Positions 1-17,707 of a stretch of 64,000 bases of DNA are shown in pieces. The notes below the pieces were generated by a model. That model had not been told where the DNA came from. It saw nothing but the letters and a program-made list of their open reading frames with translations, and did no database searches. The stretch covers positions 28,738,636 to 28,802,635 of the forward strand of contig CM022673.1 of the NCBI GenBank assembly GCA_012295275.1. The letters are read 5' to 3'. Numbering within the stretch: the first letter of the stretch is position 1; the number at the start of each line of letters is the position of its first letter. The position numbers and the translations under genes are program-made. The stretch is from Chrysomallon squamiferum. Taxonomy: Eukaryota; Mollusca; Gastropoda; Neomphalida; Peltospiridae.

Positions 1-1514
1 AAAATTCTCATTAAAATGTAATCGTTTACTTCTAAGATATAGTTGTTGCTGTTTTAATTTGTAAAATAACTAAAATATATACAGTTTTGTTTCTTATATA
101 TAAAAAAAAAGAAATGAAATTAAATTATAATTTTAACAGTATCTTTAGCAAAAACTGTAAAGATTGTTAATTTTAAAATATATACAAAATCACCATATAA
201 AAAATACTGGTCATTTGTAAGTATCATCCATGTTATTTGGTACACAAATTTTAGAAATAATAAATAGCATTAATTTTACAACATGTTTTATATAAATAAC
301 ATACACACAGACGCATATTAAAATGTATACATGTGTACATATATGTATATGTATGAATATACATCAACACTAAGTGTTTATTATCAATAAATAAAATAAT
401 TAGTGAAACCTATAGGGCAAGATAATACACATATTGCATCATATCACAACTTAACTCAAACATAACTATAATACTTAATAACAGCTTTAAGCAAGCTTCT
501 TAATACTGATAAAACTTATGGTTTTGTCCATTAAGGACTGCATTACACAAATAATTCACAGTAAATAATATATTGTCAACAGTAAGGCAGAAAATATATA
601 AATCAAAACGGACACATCATGAAAGGATCTGGAATCTCAATAACAGTGTGGTTGGAAGTGACTGACTTTCAAAATGAAATGTAAATTATAATAAAGAAAG
701 AACAGTAACTCTTAGTATATATAAATACGTGAAATACCCAGGGTATACAATATTAAAGCGAACAGTATTTTTTATATTCATTACACTTTTGTTAATAATA
801 ATACTGCATTTTTATGCATTTTTGGTTATTTTAAAAGATAAAATGATTTTGTATTTGGCTGTGGAATTAAAATAATAACTGTTAAATCTGTATGTGTAAG
901 AACTTCAAAAAGATAATTTTTTTGTTGTTGCTTTTTCAGTGTTTTTATGTACATTAAAATAATGACATTTCCATCAAATTTGTTCAAATATTTTGCTATT
1001 TTGTTGGCTTGTCTTATAAACATTTAATCCAAATATTTAACTAAAATGTAATATCATTTTTTATGTGAGGAATCTATTGTGAACAAAACAAAATTAAATA
1101 ATAATATTAATAATATCTAACAGAATATTGTATGTGTTTACTAACTGTAAACAAAAATATGAAAAATTTAATCTTTAAAAGACTTTTTGAATATTATTTT
1201 TATATGTATCATGTACAAATCTGAATAAAAAAGGTTCCTGCTGTATATATTTGCTTTTATATACACAGAAACAATCTCAGGTGGTTATTTAAAAGATAAA
1301 TATTTCAGTTTCATATTAAAAACAATTTATCTCGATAGAATTACTTTGAGCTGTACAAATCATTTTAAAAAGAATTAAAGAAATGTTTGTTTTGGGTTCT
1401 TGTTTCTGAGGGGGGTTGGGGGGGAGTGTACAGTTTTCTCTAGAAACGTACATTTAACGTGAAGATTTCTGACTGAAAACAAAAATCGGAAGCCATATTG
1501 AATGATCCTGAAAC
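1..1514. other. Non-coding AT-rich flank
   Basis: I see no supportable coding exon here. The stretch is very AT-rich. Its right part must hold the 3' untranslated region of the minus-strand gene whose stop codon is at 1515-1517. No repeat or RNA gene was recognised. Confidence 0.6.
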
Positions 1515-6170
<4,656 letters not shown>

Positions 6171-6811
6171 GATTTGTCAACTAAAAGTTTCTACTAATTA
6201 AAGATAAAGTTTTTAACAAGTTTTTCTTAACCTCCTTTTCTTTGAATGCAGGTGCCCGTTTTAACAGGAGGCAGCCATATTTCCGAATAAATGTAAACTA
6301 CGTCGGTTGTTAGGAGATACGGAACGATAACTTCCGTATTTATATTTCGTACTCGATCGTAATAAGTCGGTAATTGTCGGTTAGGAACGAACAGTACGCA
6401 CTTTTGAATAAAATCTGGATTTTCAAAACTGAGCGTACGACCATAAACCATGACTTTGTCTATTTAATTACAATGAGTTTATTTTTTAAATAAAATAATA
6501 TAAAACAAACTATGATTAACTAATAGTTTGATTTTTGTCTTTTGTTGTCGAAATACAGTGAGTGTGTGTGGGGGGGGGTGTCTGTTTGTCGGAAATGTTT
6601 TTGGAGTTCTAGATAACTGGCTATTAGAAGAACAAAGAAAACCAATTATTAAAAGGGTTGACATAGTGTAAAAACAATTAATTATGTTGACATATTGCTA
6701 ACCTAGATGACTTATTAGAGAAAGTCATTTGATTTTTTCAGTAATCGTCATTAATTGTTTTGCAGACATAGTTTGTATACGAAATATAATAATACTGACA
6801 ACAACAACAAC

Positions 6812-6848
<37 letters not shown>

Positions 6849-6923
6849 TCGTAATAATTTTAAAAAAGTGTTTCAGTTTTTACAGAAAATGAAATTATTT
6901 AATAAATTAACCTGAAGAAAGAC

Positions 6924-7048
6924 TCATCTATAGTATATGCAGACACCTTCGATCATGTCATCATCTTTCAAAACATGCTGCAGTCCTTTCCATCCACGAT
7001 GTAAGTTATCCTCAAATTCTTTCCTGTCCAGCCATTCTTCGCTGACAG
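6924..7048 (-). other. Possible orphan exon or gene relic (41 codons to a stop)
   Basis: On the minus strand an AG at 7050-7049 precedes an open frame reading AVSEEWLDRKEFEDNL and on to DDDMIEG, ending in TGA at 6926-6924. The residue mix (Trp, Glu, Asp, Lys, Arg) is protein-like and unlike translated AT-rich DNA. The frame holds only about 41 codons, I could not find partner exons, and I do not recognise the family. It may be a terminal exon of a missed gene, a retrocopy fragment or chance. Confidence 0.25.
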
Positions 7049-8028
7049 CTCGAACTAATTATACAAATAATTATACAGATAGAGCCTTAGATAAGTTTCA
7101 TTTATTTGGGTTTTCTTTATTCAGTTTCTTTCTTTATTTTCTTTCAGCAGAAAATGAAAACTCACTTTTGCAATCTAAATAAATAAATAAAACTTCTTTG
7201 AAATTTTTTGGTTCCCCACATTAAAAGTCCTGTCAAAAAAGAATAATTTTAAAACATTTCTATTTCTAAATGATACTTATTAAGGTACAGCGAACTGGAA
7301 AATGATCGCCCTAAAGTAAAGTAAAACCAAAATTATTGTTGAATCAGTAAACGTACGGTTTTAATGGTTCTTCCTCATCTGGAATATGCAACACTATTTG
7401 ACAGTTTTAAGGCAAACCATTTAAAAAAAGACGAAAACTGTTCTTGATAGCAAATACTGAATAAAATACGAGAATAAATAACATATGCATTATTCCTACC
7501 ATGTTTAATTAGTAATCGATTTATTTAATATACAACTGTTAACTGAGGTTGTACACGTATTGTTAAGTGTGAATTGTACTTCTGCTTAGTATTGTTTTTA
7601 TTTTGTTGGGTTTGTGTTCTTTGCGTATTCTCGTCTTTCTTTTCTACGATCTGTGATTTTTTTAACACTATCGAAAATAAAATCCATAAAACGCAGAACA
7701 ACTGCATGTTTCATTCGGTGTCACATATGTACACATGTATCTATAATACGAGTATATATGTCTTGGCGTCGTACATACGTGCGTGTGTGTGTGTGTGTTT
7801 TAAATGTGTTTTGTGGCTGTTTATACATCTTTTTCTCAGCGATTCTAGATTTTAGTTCATTAAGTAAAAAAAACCATGACAAAATGCTATGCAAAGAAAA
7901 TGCAACTTTAATTATATATAATGCTCAAAAACATATTTATAAATAATTTATTAGTGTATATTTTTAAGAAATCCAATAAATAAATATATCTAATATTACA
8001 GTCAGATTTAATTAGTGTGTATGTAATC

Positions 8029-8032
<4 letters not shown>

Positions 8033-8117
<85 letters not shown>
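8033..8117. repeat. (CT)n microsatellite
   Basis: An uninterrupted CT run of about 42 units lies in the intergenic region downstream (3') of CCDC153. Confidence 0.98.
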
Positions 8118-8121
<4 letters not shown>

Positions 8122-8538
8122 TTATGTATATTATATGCTACAAAAATCACAATTTTCATAATTAGTAGAATTAAAATAAATAAATTAAAATTTGTTTATA
8201 ACTGACAGTAATTAACATGAAATTTTTTTTTTTTTCAAAAAAAAAAGAAAAACATTGCTCAGCATTTATCAAATATGGAAACTAAAAACCAATTTCCTGT
8301 TTAATGTGTAATAGAAACAGTGATTGGTCTATTTAAAATTTTTACAAAATAATCTAACATGCACAATGATTGGCTACTAAACAATTGGTTGATTTACATT
8401 CTTCCCAGAATTCACTGATTAATGATTAGAAAATTAACATAAATATAGTTAAAAATATTTTTAAAAATCTAAGAAGCAACCAAAACTGTTTTTGCTTTTT
8501 TTAAAGCTATATAAAGTTAAAAATAAAAATTTTAAATT

Positions 8539-11500
8539 TTAAAAAAAGAAGCTGTAGTGACTGGACTTGAGAAAATTCTTCTTGTGCTTGGCTTGGATGA
8601 AGGTCACCTCCTTTTCCCACTTCTTTCGTTCCTCATCCACTTTGTCTAGGAGACTGGTGAACGATTCCTGGAATAACAGAAACAAAAATTAAAACAAAAC
8701 AATTAGAGCAATTAAATGTTGTTTTTTGTGTGTGTGTGTGTGTGGAGAGAAACATGTCTCTTGCATGGACAGACACATACACACACAAACACAGACAGAT
8801 GAACATACAAGTAATATTCTTTGATATTCTTTCTCGAGTGTGCTAATTTTTCGTTTCTGTTTTTCTATCTCTATGTCTTTCTCCATGTTGATCTTTCTGT
8901 TTTCTTCTTCCACCCTCTGTAAAGTTTCATTTGCTTCCTCTACAAAACAAACAAACACATTAAACAAACAAACAACCAGTCAACCAAATGAAAAAATTAA
9001 AATAAACAAACAAACAGCTCAACGAGTAAATAAATAAATACAAATTAGGGAGAATATTAGTTTCTCCTGGTTGTCATTTTATTTTTGATGTTTTATTATT
9101 AGGAAAGATTGAATGAGTGGTAAATGTCAAATACTAGGAATTTGTGTCACACATATACTTCAGTTAGCTAACAGACAGACAGACAGACACACTTACGGAG
9201 TTCAACACTCAGAGTATTCAGTTCCTCTTCCAGATAAGCAATTCTAAAACCCATTTCTGCCTGTAAAGCCTTGAACTGTCTCGTCATATCTGTAAATATT
9301 ATCAAATACAGACATATATATCTATATATATAGAGATATATACATCAACACCTCACTCTTGTACAGACATATGTATCTATATATATAGAGATATATACAT
9401 CAACACCTCACTCATTGCAATATCTTGTACTGCCTGGCCTTATCTTTAAATATAAGCAAAAAAAGACATAAACACACACACATACACACATCCAAACCTA
9501 TCTGATTGTAATATCTACTGCCCTTTCCTCATATCTTTAAGTAGTGTTAAATAAAGACATGTACACAAACATTTCTAATAGTACACCATGTGTGTTCATG
9601 CTCTATCTGTAATTATAGAACAAAAAAGAAATTCCTGATTTATCTCGTCAGTCTGCACATATCACTCAGTACATCTGTGTCACTCAGTCACTTAAGCCAT
9701 CAGTCTATTTTTTCTGTTTTTTCTAAGTCTTCCTCTGTTATTTAGTGTAGTCTCTCAGTATCATTTTGTTTGTGTCCCTCTTTTACTCTATACCACTCTG
9801 TCAGTCGTTTACAGTATCTGTTTCATTCTGTCAATCAATCATTTAGATTTCATTGTTTAGTTAAATCACTCTGTGTGTCTTTTAGGTTTATCTTATTTAT
9901 CTGTGTCACTCATTCAGTGGGTGCTTTGCTCAGTGTTCATTGTTTCTGTACAGCTCTGTTGTTCATCATTCAGGTTGTGGCACTCGGTCAATCTGCTATT
10001 GTATCTGTATGATTCTTTCAGTCTACATCTACCTTTAAGGTTGTATCACTAAGTCTGTCAGTCTTTTAGTTAGTGTCACTAAGTCTTTTATTTCAGAGGT
10101 CTTTTAGTTTCTGTCACTATGTCAGTCTATCTTTATCTATGTAAGTCTGTCCCTCTGTCTTTTAGTCTGTCAGTCATTCAGTCAAATAGAAAAGTGATGT
10201 CTGTCTATCTTTTAGTTTTCATCACTCAGTCTTTCTCTGTCACTCAGTATATGTATACTTTTGCTCTCTGTATATGCACATGCTACTGTCAGTTTGTTTA
10301 TTACTGTCTGTGAGTTAGTCTGTCTGTATCACATAGTATATGTTGTTTTGTCAATTTCACTCGGTTCATATTTTAGTATGTCATTTACTCATTGCATCTG
10401 TGTTGTTCATAATATGTATCTTTTTAATGTCCCTCTCACCCAATCAGACTATCTGTGTCAATGTCTATATATAATGTATTTGTATCATACTCTGTTAGTC
10501 TGTCATTTTGTAAGTGTCAGTAACTAGACACGTCACTGAGTTTGTGTGTGTTAATCTACATGAATCACTTAGTATATGTGTTTCTTTTATCTTTATCAGT
10601 CTTTTATTATATCTGTGTCACTCTATCAGTCTGTCTGATGATATATCTTTGTCATTCACTTAATCTTCATTATGTTTATCACTTTGTCACTGTACTGTTA
10701 CCCCTGCAAGTGCAGTGACAGCATCATTAAACATACTCCCCACTGCAAGGAGCCTTCAAGAAACTTTCCTCAAAGACACTGGCACCATTACTTTCAAGGG
10801 ATTCAACCTCTATCATAAATTATGTTAAAGTGAAAACCTCGGAGCCAGTTTCTGTTAAATACTAACTTACAAGAAATGGCTGTTCACACTCATGAAGCTG
10901 TGACTCTGTGTTCAGTTTGTTTATCACTCACAATCATTTTAGACCTTCAATACCTCCATGCTTTTGTAGAATAATTTGAATTAAAAAAAAATAATAAAAA
11001 ATACATACCTTAATGGATGATACAGTAATGTGCTGTTATTACAACACTTTCTTGCCTGCAGTGATTTAGTATCTTATAGTCATGGCAACTGGTCTTAACT
11101 GCAATGATACAGTATCTTGTTTTCATAAATAGCCATACCTGCAACGATATCTTTTTTTTCTTGGGCCTGTTCCTGAAGTTTCTGCTTCAGTTCCTGGACC
11201 ACTTGTTTAGATTCCACATTCTGCTGAACTGCCTTTCCTGACAGCTGCTTTCGTTGAGCTGAAATCAGAACACTTTTCAACTACGGATTAAAAAGCTGAA
11301 TAAATATTTATTGAAAATGCAATGGAAGTTGATAAAAAAAAAAGTAAAATAATTCATGTAAAAATAAATGAATGGTAAATATCTGAATAACAAAAGATTT
11401 CTGAACAAAAGGAAAAAAAGAGAAAGTTCATAAAAGTAAAATAAAGATGTAAATAAATAATAAAGAAGTAAACAGAATAATAAATAATGATTGATAGAAG

Positions 11501-11662
11501 CAAACAAACTAAGTAACTAAATAACTAGTTAAGAATATTAAGGTTACCAAGAATATCTTTCAACGCCTCAATTTCATCCAAAGCTTTCCTGTACTTTTCA
11601 TCTAAAATTGTAAGTGGATCTGCAAATAATAATAATGATAATGATGATGATAATGATGATTT

Positions 11663-11703
<41 letters not shown>

Positions 11704-12186
11704 AATAATAAAGTAAGAAAGTAAGCAAGTACTTTATTATATATTTTTTTATTCTTGGTATTATTGTTGTTTTTGTTTTTATTATGGGGGACTGTCATTA
11801 TGGAAAGCTTCTTATTATATCATTTAATGTATGACGTCAATTCAAAATTTTCCGCCATTACATTTCATTAAAACATTATTTGAAATTTTTTAATTTGTAA
11901 ATTTAATTTTATGAATGTTATATCATTTACGTTGTTTATTTAAATACTTTTTTTTCATTGTACTTTTTAACATACGTACGTTTCAATGCCAGAAAGGTGA
12001 ATGCATTAATTATTATTTTAAGAAATGATACATTAACTGTTTTCTTAATTTAAATTAAAATAAAATATAAAGTCAGTCATTTTGTTATATTAATTAATCA
12101 TAGATAATAATTAAATAAAAGTGTTGTTCTTTTTAGATGTTACCTTCTTTCCTTTGTTTAATTGCCTTGTTTTTTTTGGGAGGCAT
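8539..12186 (-). CDS. CCDC153: Coiled-coil protein CCDC153 / dynein regulatory complex subunit 12, 6 exons
   Basis: Exons in coding order are 12186-12144, 11619-11548, 11258-11139, 9289-9197, 8939-8809 and 8667-8539. The first four introns are phase 1 and the last is phase 0; all are GT-AG. The total is 588 nt and 195 residues, close to the ~210 of the human protein as I recall it. The protein starts MPPKKNKAIKQRKEG, a lysine-rich head typical of this family, and is then almost all coiled coil (DEKYRKALDEIEALKDI, ELKQKLQEQAQEKKD, LEEELNTLSVEL). Known biology: DRC12 belongs to the nexin-dynein regulatory complex, which coordinates dynein arms in motile cilia. The start is fixed by the short first exon and its in-frame splice. 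The gene lies downstream of nothing else on its strand but is followed by another probable axonemal gene. Intron 1 contains a TGACGTCA (11832-11839) of unknown meaning. Confidence 0.85.
9266..9565. repeat. Degenerate tandem copies of the CCDC153 exon 4 acceptor region
   Basis: The block covering the start of exon 4 and its acceptor (about 9266-9312) reappears degenerately at about 9421-9470 and 9508-9560, each with ACTG-C-C----ATATCTTTAA followed by A-rich bases and AGACAT. Between them a clean 55-bp unit is tandemly repeated twice (about 9309-9420, ending in CAACACCTCACTC). Confidence 0.6.
9640..10700. repeat. Degenerate CAGTCTGTC-type repeat
   Basis: About 1 kb of CCDC153 intron 3 is built from variants of TCAGTCTGTC, CTGTGTCACTCAGTC and TCTTTTAGT with no fixed period. 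It looks like an old expanded minisatellite. No coding exon is supported here. Confidence 0.65.
11638..11702. repeat. (GAT)n microsatellite
   Basis: A GAT/AAT triplet array lies just upstream of the exon 2 acceptor of CCDC153, in intron 1. A His-rich frame through it is an artefact. Confidence 0.95.
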
Positions 12187-12267
12187 GTTTATAAAATTTT
12201 AGATTCTTTTTCTTATTAAGATTAATTTTATAACTCCGCAGAAAACAGGATACAATTATTTCATTGG

Positions 12268-12304
<37 letters not shown>

Positions 12305-12973
12305 TTATAATAATAATAATAATAATTTATTCTGATTGTAATAAACAGCTAACATCAATCGGCAAGAAAGTGTGTGCCCACGAAGTATTTGAATCCATGC
12401 AACTAAAACTTAGATAGAATGATTTCTAAAATAATTTTAATTCATTTAATTTTTTGCAAGAGAGAGAGTACTTTACTTTCTAAATAATTTTGTTATATGT
12501 TATACGTTTTATTCAAATTTAAGAATCATTCTTTTATTATTATTATTAGTAATAGTAGTAGTAGTAGTAGTAGTAGTATTGATTCTTCCATTTTGCGTAG
12601 ACCGAGCAGAACCATGAGCTATCACTTTTAATTATCACATGATAATTACATTTACAATTTACCGCAAAGAACAACAAAATGTACTCATTTGATGTTATGT
12701 TTAATAACAACACATAAACGGTGATGGAAATGGCATAATTTTACTTTAAGATCATTTATCCATTGCAAATTCGATTCATTCTTTATCATGATCTTCTTGA
12801 ATTATGAACTGTTAAGAAAGGCCTGAATTAGGGTAGGTAAATATTTTATTATCTGCATCCAGTAATAAACAATAGTTTCAAAAATAAAAATAAATAATAA
12901 TAAATAAAAATATAATAAATAAATAGATAGATAAATAAATAAAAATTACTACTACTACTACTACTACTACTAC

Positions 12974-13005
<32 letters not shown>

Positions 13006-14612
13006 TATGGTACATATATGTTTTTGTGCAGCAGTTCCTTGAGACATGTAATTTATTTCAAGGTTGAGAAACGCTGTTCTACGGAGTATTGATTATTATT
13101 ATTATTTGACACGCCATCTAACACAATGAATTTTTAATATCGTTTATTGATGTTAAATTAACAATAACCGGAGCATATAACTGTTTCCTATATAAAGTTC
13201 ACGATCGTATGAATATTATGCTGTCGTTTTTACTTATCTATTGTGTTGCTTTACACATAACATAGAAAGTGTCCAAATGGCCCTGACTATGTTTTATCAT
13301 ATTTTTATTTTTATTTTGTTTCATAACAAATAGATTCACGTATCAAAACATGCGTTTTGTTTTGTTTTGCTTTTATTTTTTCGCATCCCTACCATTATTA
13401 TTATTATTTTTTAATCATTATTTAATCCTTTATCTGCAACTAAACGTAAGGCCTACGCACGCCTACTTATATATAAGCTGTGTATGCAACGTTAAAAACA
13501 CGCTGTAGTCAACCATTAACTGGTTTCTGTCAAAAAAAAAACACTGATCACGGACCTCATGCAATATGCATGAAATGGTAAATTAATGCCCCCAAGGTCG
13601 GGTTTTTCCAGACTCTCCCTCTAAAATATTTATAGATCAGCACCTGAGTTCAAGGCTTCGGTTTCTAGTGAAATGTTTTACAGTACTGAATATTTCCCAA
13701 AGTAAGTTCAAGGTTGCGAGAAAAGCAGTCGACCGTCAGTGTTCAATAGTCCAACGCCACGAAAACTAATCCAACGTACTGAACAGTGTAAGTATTTAAT
13801 ATATACATAGATTATCATACAATGCACGTAACAGTGCAGTATTGTTTTATTGCACAACGTTGGGCACTGCATTAGACAATAAATTGTTTGTCGTAGTTTC
13901 GCGACGTTATTTTGTAACTTGACAATCACCTTAATGTTAGATAATTTTTGTACTGCTACTACTACCACTACTACTACTGCTACTACTATAATAATAATAA
14001 TAATTCATGCTGTTAATTCTATATTTCACTTATTTATTTTTATTTATTTTCAAATGTTATTGCTGTTGTATAGATGACCTATACACATTTGTTTACCAAT
14101 ACGGTATTTTTAAACATAATGGAGCAGGCGCGAATCCACTGGCATTGGGGGGGGGGTGTTTCACAATCACTAAAATATATTTTCGTTTATTGTAAACTGC
14201 TGTTCCTAATAATTTACTTTTCATGGGTTATATATTCACTGGTCAACTAAGCCATTTAGAAAAATCCAGTTTCCAATTGCAGTGTGCAGTTTACACCCAG
14301 GACTATTATAATGTCCATATAAACCTGTTCATAAACTGTAAATATCAATATTATGGTAGGAAGGGACATATTTTATTTAACAGTGCATTCAAAACACATT
14401 ATACACCTGGTTAAAGACACTCATATAACAAGAAAGGAAACTTGATTTTTATCACCACAGGAGCTACTGTTTTGTTTATCACAGAGGTTTTATTTAAAAC
14501 TCTGCAATGATAGTACATACCAAGGCATTTGTCATGTAGTAGATGTGGAGTACTGGTTGGAATGAGAAATCTCTTCTATCCATATTACTTTTTATTACAA
14601 AAAAAAGAAATC

Positions 14613-14678
<66 letters not shown>

Positions 14679-14716
14679 TTATTTTATTTTATTTTATTTT
14701 ATTTTAAGATTTCAAG
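12187..14716. other. Intergenic region with trinucleotide repeats
   Basis: It holds AAT arrays (about 12270-12325 and 12960-13003), a TAG array (about 12553-12578) and an ACT array. From 14609 to 14677 a pure TTA array is followed by TTTTA units ending just before the dehydrogenase start codon. Segment 13600-13990 has somewhat higher complexity and CpG content and could hold the promoter or a 5' untranslated exon of that gene, but I see no decisive signal. Confidence 0.55.
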
Positions 14717-16982
14717 ATGATTTCCTTCTGCTGGTGCATTTTTGGAGCTTTCATTTGTTACCACTTAATAAAATGGCTACTCAGTTTTCCAAAAGTGAGT
14801 GATTACAACAACAAATATGTTTTGATCACCGGCTGTGACTCAGGATTTGGCCATTTACTTGCCAAACGTCTGGACCAGCTAGGATTCAACGTGTTTGCTG
14901 CCTGCCTCACTGACAAAGGAGCAGACGACACAAAAAGAGTGCTTCCTCAAGGCTGGTAACTCTGTCACCTGTTGATGTCACCAGTGAGGAGAGTATTCAA
15001 AAAGCTTTTCAAGAAGTGAAGTCAAAACTGCCTGCAGACAAAGGTAATTAACAATAACAACAGGAATGATAATAACAATAACAACAACAAAACAACAACA
15101 ACGATTATAATTAAGATCATTTTATTTGTGACAATAGCTCATTTAGAAAAAGAAAAGAAATTGTCAGAAAATATTTGAAACAAATAAGTGTACACCAATG
15201 AGACATTTTAAAAAAAATAATTGAAAAAATCTGAATATTCCTCCTCTAATCTTTATTTATTTATTATAAACAAAGGTAATTAATTCTGCATATCACCTTA
15301 ATGCCATCTGCGAAGATACCGTGAATGAAAATTAGATTAAATTTGTTATTACATATATATATATAAATGGTATGGTTAAGACTACCATCTGGGACTTAAA
15401 TATTTAGAGTTATATGAAGACTTTAATTCCAAAACACAATAAATGCCAAAATTAAAATTTAAAATAGATTATAGCATTTTGGAACCAAACTCTTCATATG
15501 TAAAGCTATATTCTTAAAACTTTATTGTTATTAGTAAACCCACCAATATTATAACTAGAACAAAATAAATGTTGATTTGAGCATTTCATTCTTATTCAAC
15601 AAATCCACCATATAAGAAAAAAACATTCCAAAGTTAAAGAACATTGCAAATGAAGTAGGGGTATAGAACATGTAAAACTTTTTTATTAGAATGAATCTGA
15701 CATTTAACCAATTTATTTTGTTGATTTCTTAAAATTATTTGACATAAAAAAAGAAAAGAAAAAGTTATTTGAAGGATTTGAACATGTTAATTATTTCACT
15801 GATTAACAAAATCCCAAAGCAATTTCATTTACAAATCCACAAATTAATTTTACCAAACCTAAATCAAATCAATTTTTCAGTTTTTGTTTTAAATATCAGT
15901 TTCTTCAAAATTCATTTTCATTTGGAAAATATTTTAAGTCAAAATCATTTCGTAAAACTAAGTCCAGGAATTTATATTTCTTTCTTCAAGCAGTGTGGAT
16001 CCTTGCAAACAAAAACAGAAACTGAAACTAAAATCTTTCTTTTTTTTTTCTTTTCTTTTCTTTTGTTAGGTTTGTGGGCCATTGTTAACAATGCAGGCAT
16101 TGCTGGGTCACTGGGCTGTATTGAGTGGTTCACTCGCAAAGACTACGACAGCGTGTTCGCAGTCAACGTGTTTGGGGTCATTGACGTCACAAAGATATTC
16201 CTGCCGCTACTTCGAAAGAGCCGAGGTCGAGTTATCAACACTGCCAGCATCTTTGGGCGCCTAGCAATGGCACCATGTCCATACACCATTTCCAAATACG
16301 GTGTAGAAGCATTCTCAGACTGCTTGAGGTTTGTTTAAATTCTAAATTTATCATTACAACCATCTTGAAAGTTGTTAGTATAAGTAACAGTACTTGCTGT
16401 CCGTGTCAGTAATAGTCATTGTGGTGATAGTAGCAATGGTAAAAGGAATTGTGGTACTGGTAATAAAGTTACTGTTGGTAGTCATGATAATAATGATGGC
16501 AGTGGTAGAGGAAGCAATGGGTGTGGTTGTGGTTTTATAATAGTGGAGGTAGTGGTGGTGGTGGTGGTGATGATGATGGTAATTTTTGAAGTGTTATTGT
16601 TAATAGTGATGATACTGATAGTAGTTGTAGCAATAGCAATCATAAATTTATAAAACAATAAATTATAACAATATTCAGCTCCAAATGAGAAATAGTAACA
16701 ACAGTAGTAAAGTGTTATGAATATTTTAACAATGAGTTGTATTTGTAAATGAAATAATAATATTGTATAGTGTGTGTGCGTGTGAAAACTATTTATAAGT
16801 AAGTATACATTGAAAAATGAAAAAGAACTCATAACAATACAAGCAGTAATTATAAGATCAGATATATTAACTGAAGAGTACAAAAGTAAAGTAATCGATG
16901 TTTCCTTGATTTAAAACTCAAATGTTGCTAATTCAAAGTTTTATAGTTTTAAATTCATATACTTTGTTTTAAAATCATATTT

Positions 16983-17026
<44 letters not shown>

Positions 17027-17668
17027 AACAATGATTATTTTAAATAATTACATGTTTAAAATACTCAAACATTATGTCCCAAACTACAGAGATGGACTAA
17101 AATTCTCTTGTTGGAACTTAATCCTTTCACTTTTATACTTTCCAGATTGTAATTTTCTTACAGAAAAGAGTACTGATTATTTTAACAACAGTATTATTAC
17201 TATTAGCAGCCACTGCAAGTTACACATGAGAATATTAAAAACTACGGTTACATTAATTTTGCCGCTTTCACAATTAGACGAAACGGTAGTAAAGATTATA
17301 AAGTTTGTCTGTGTCAGCTGACATAAAAATCTGTTAACTTTCAGACGTGATGTGTATCATCAGGGAATTTCCGTCCACATCATCGAACCAGGTTATTTCA
17401 AAACAAACATACTGAGCAACTTGCACGAAAAATTTAGGTCGAAATTTTCTGAGTGTCCTAAAGAAGTACAAGAATATTATGGAAGAGAATTTGTAGATAA
17501 AGGTTTGTTGTCTCAGTGTATAGCACTGATTGTTATGAGTTTTATGAATTATTGTTGTTTGATAATCAAACAGCTGAAGAATTTAGATTTCAGTCATAAT
17601 CTCTTATCCATTCTTGGTTAAAAAATGTTTCTGGTTCTATGATTTCTAAGACACTGGAATATAATCAT

Positions 17669-17707
<39 letters not shown>

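Larger units (their letters stand above)
6171..8538. other. Intergenic region with CpG-containing upstream segment
   Basis: The segment 6240-6450 is unusually rich in CpG for this window and lies just upstream of the minus-strand gene starting at 6170, so it is the likely promoter. The rest is AT-rich with an (AAT)n array (about 6808-6848) and a (CT)n array (8033-8117). A possible orphan exon lies at 6924-7048. The part next to 8538 must include the 3' UTR of CCDC153. Confidence 0.5.

Noticed and set aside
6227-6451. 74-codon minus-strand frame in the CpG-rich segment
   Set aside because: It lies directly upstream of a gene start with no splice partner and no recognisable motif; better seen as promoter sequence.
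11525-11728. His-rich 67-codon frame as a separate gene
   Set aside because: The His run is a (GAT)n array in an intron; only the 3' part of the frame is real, as exon 2 of CCDC153.
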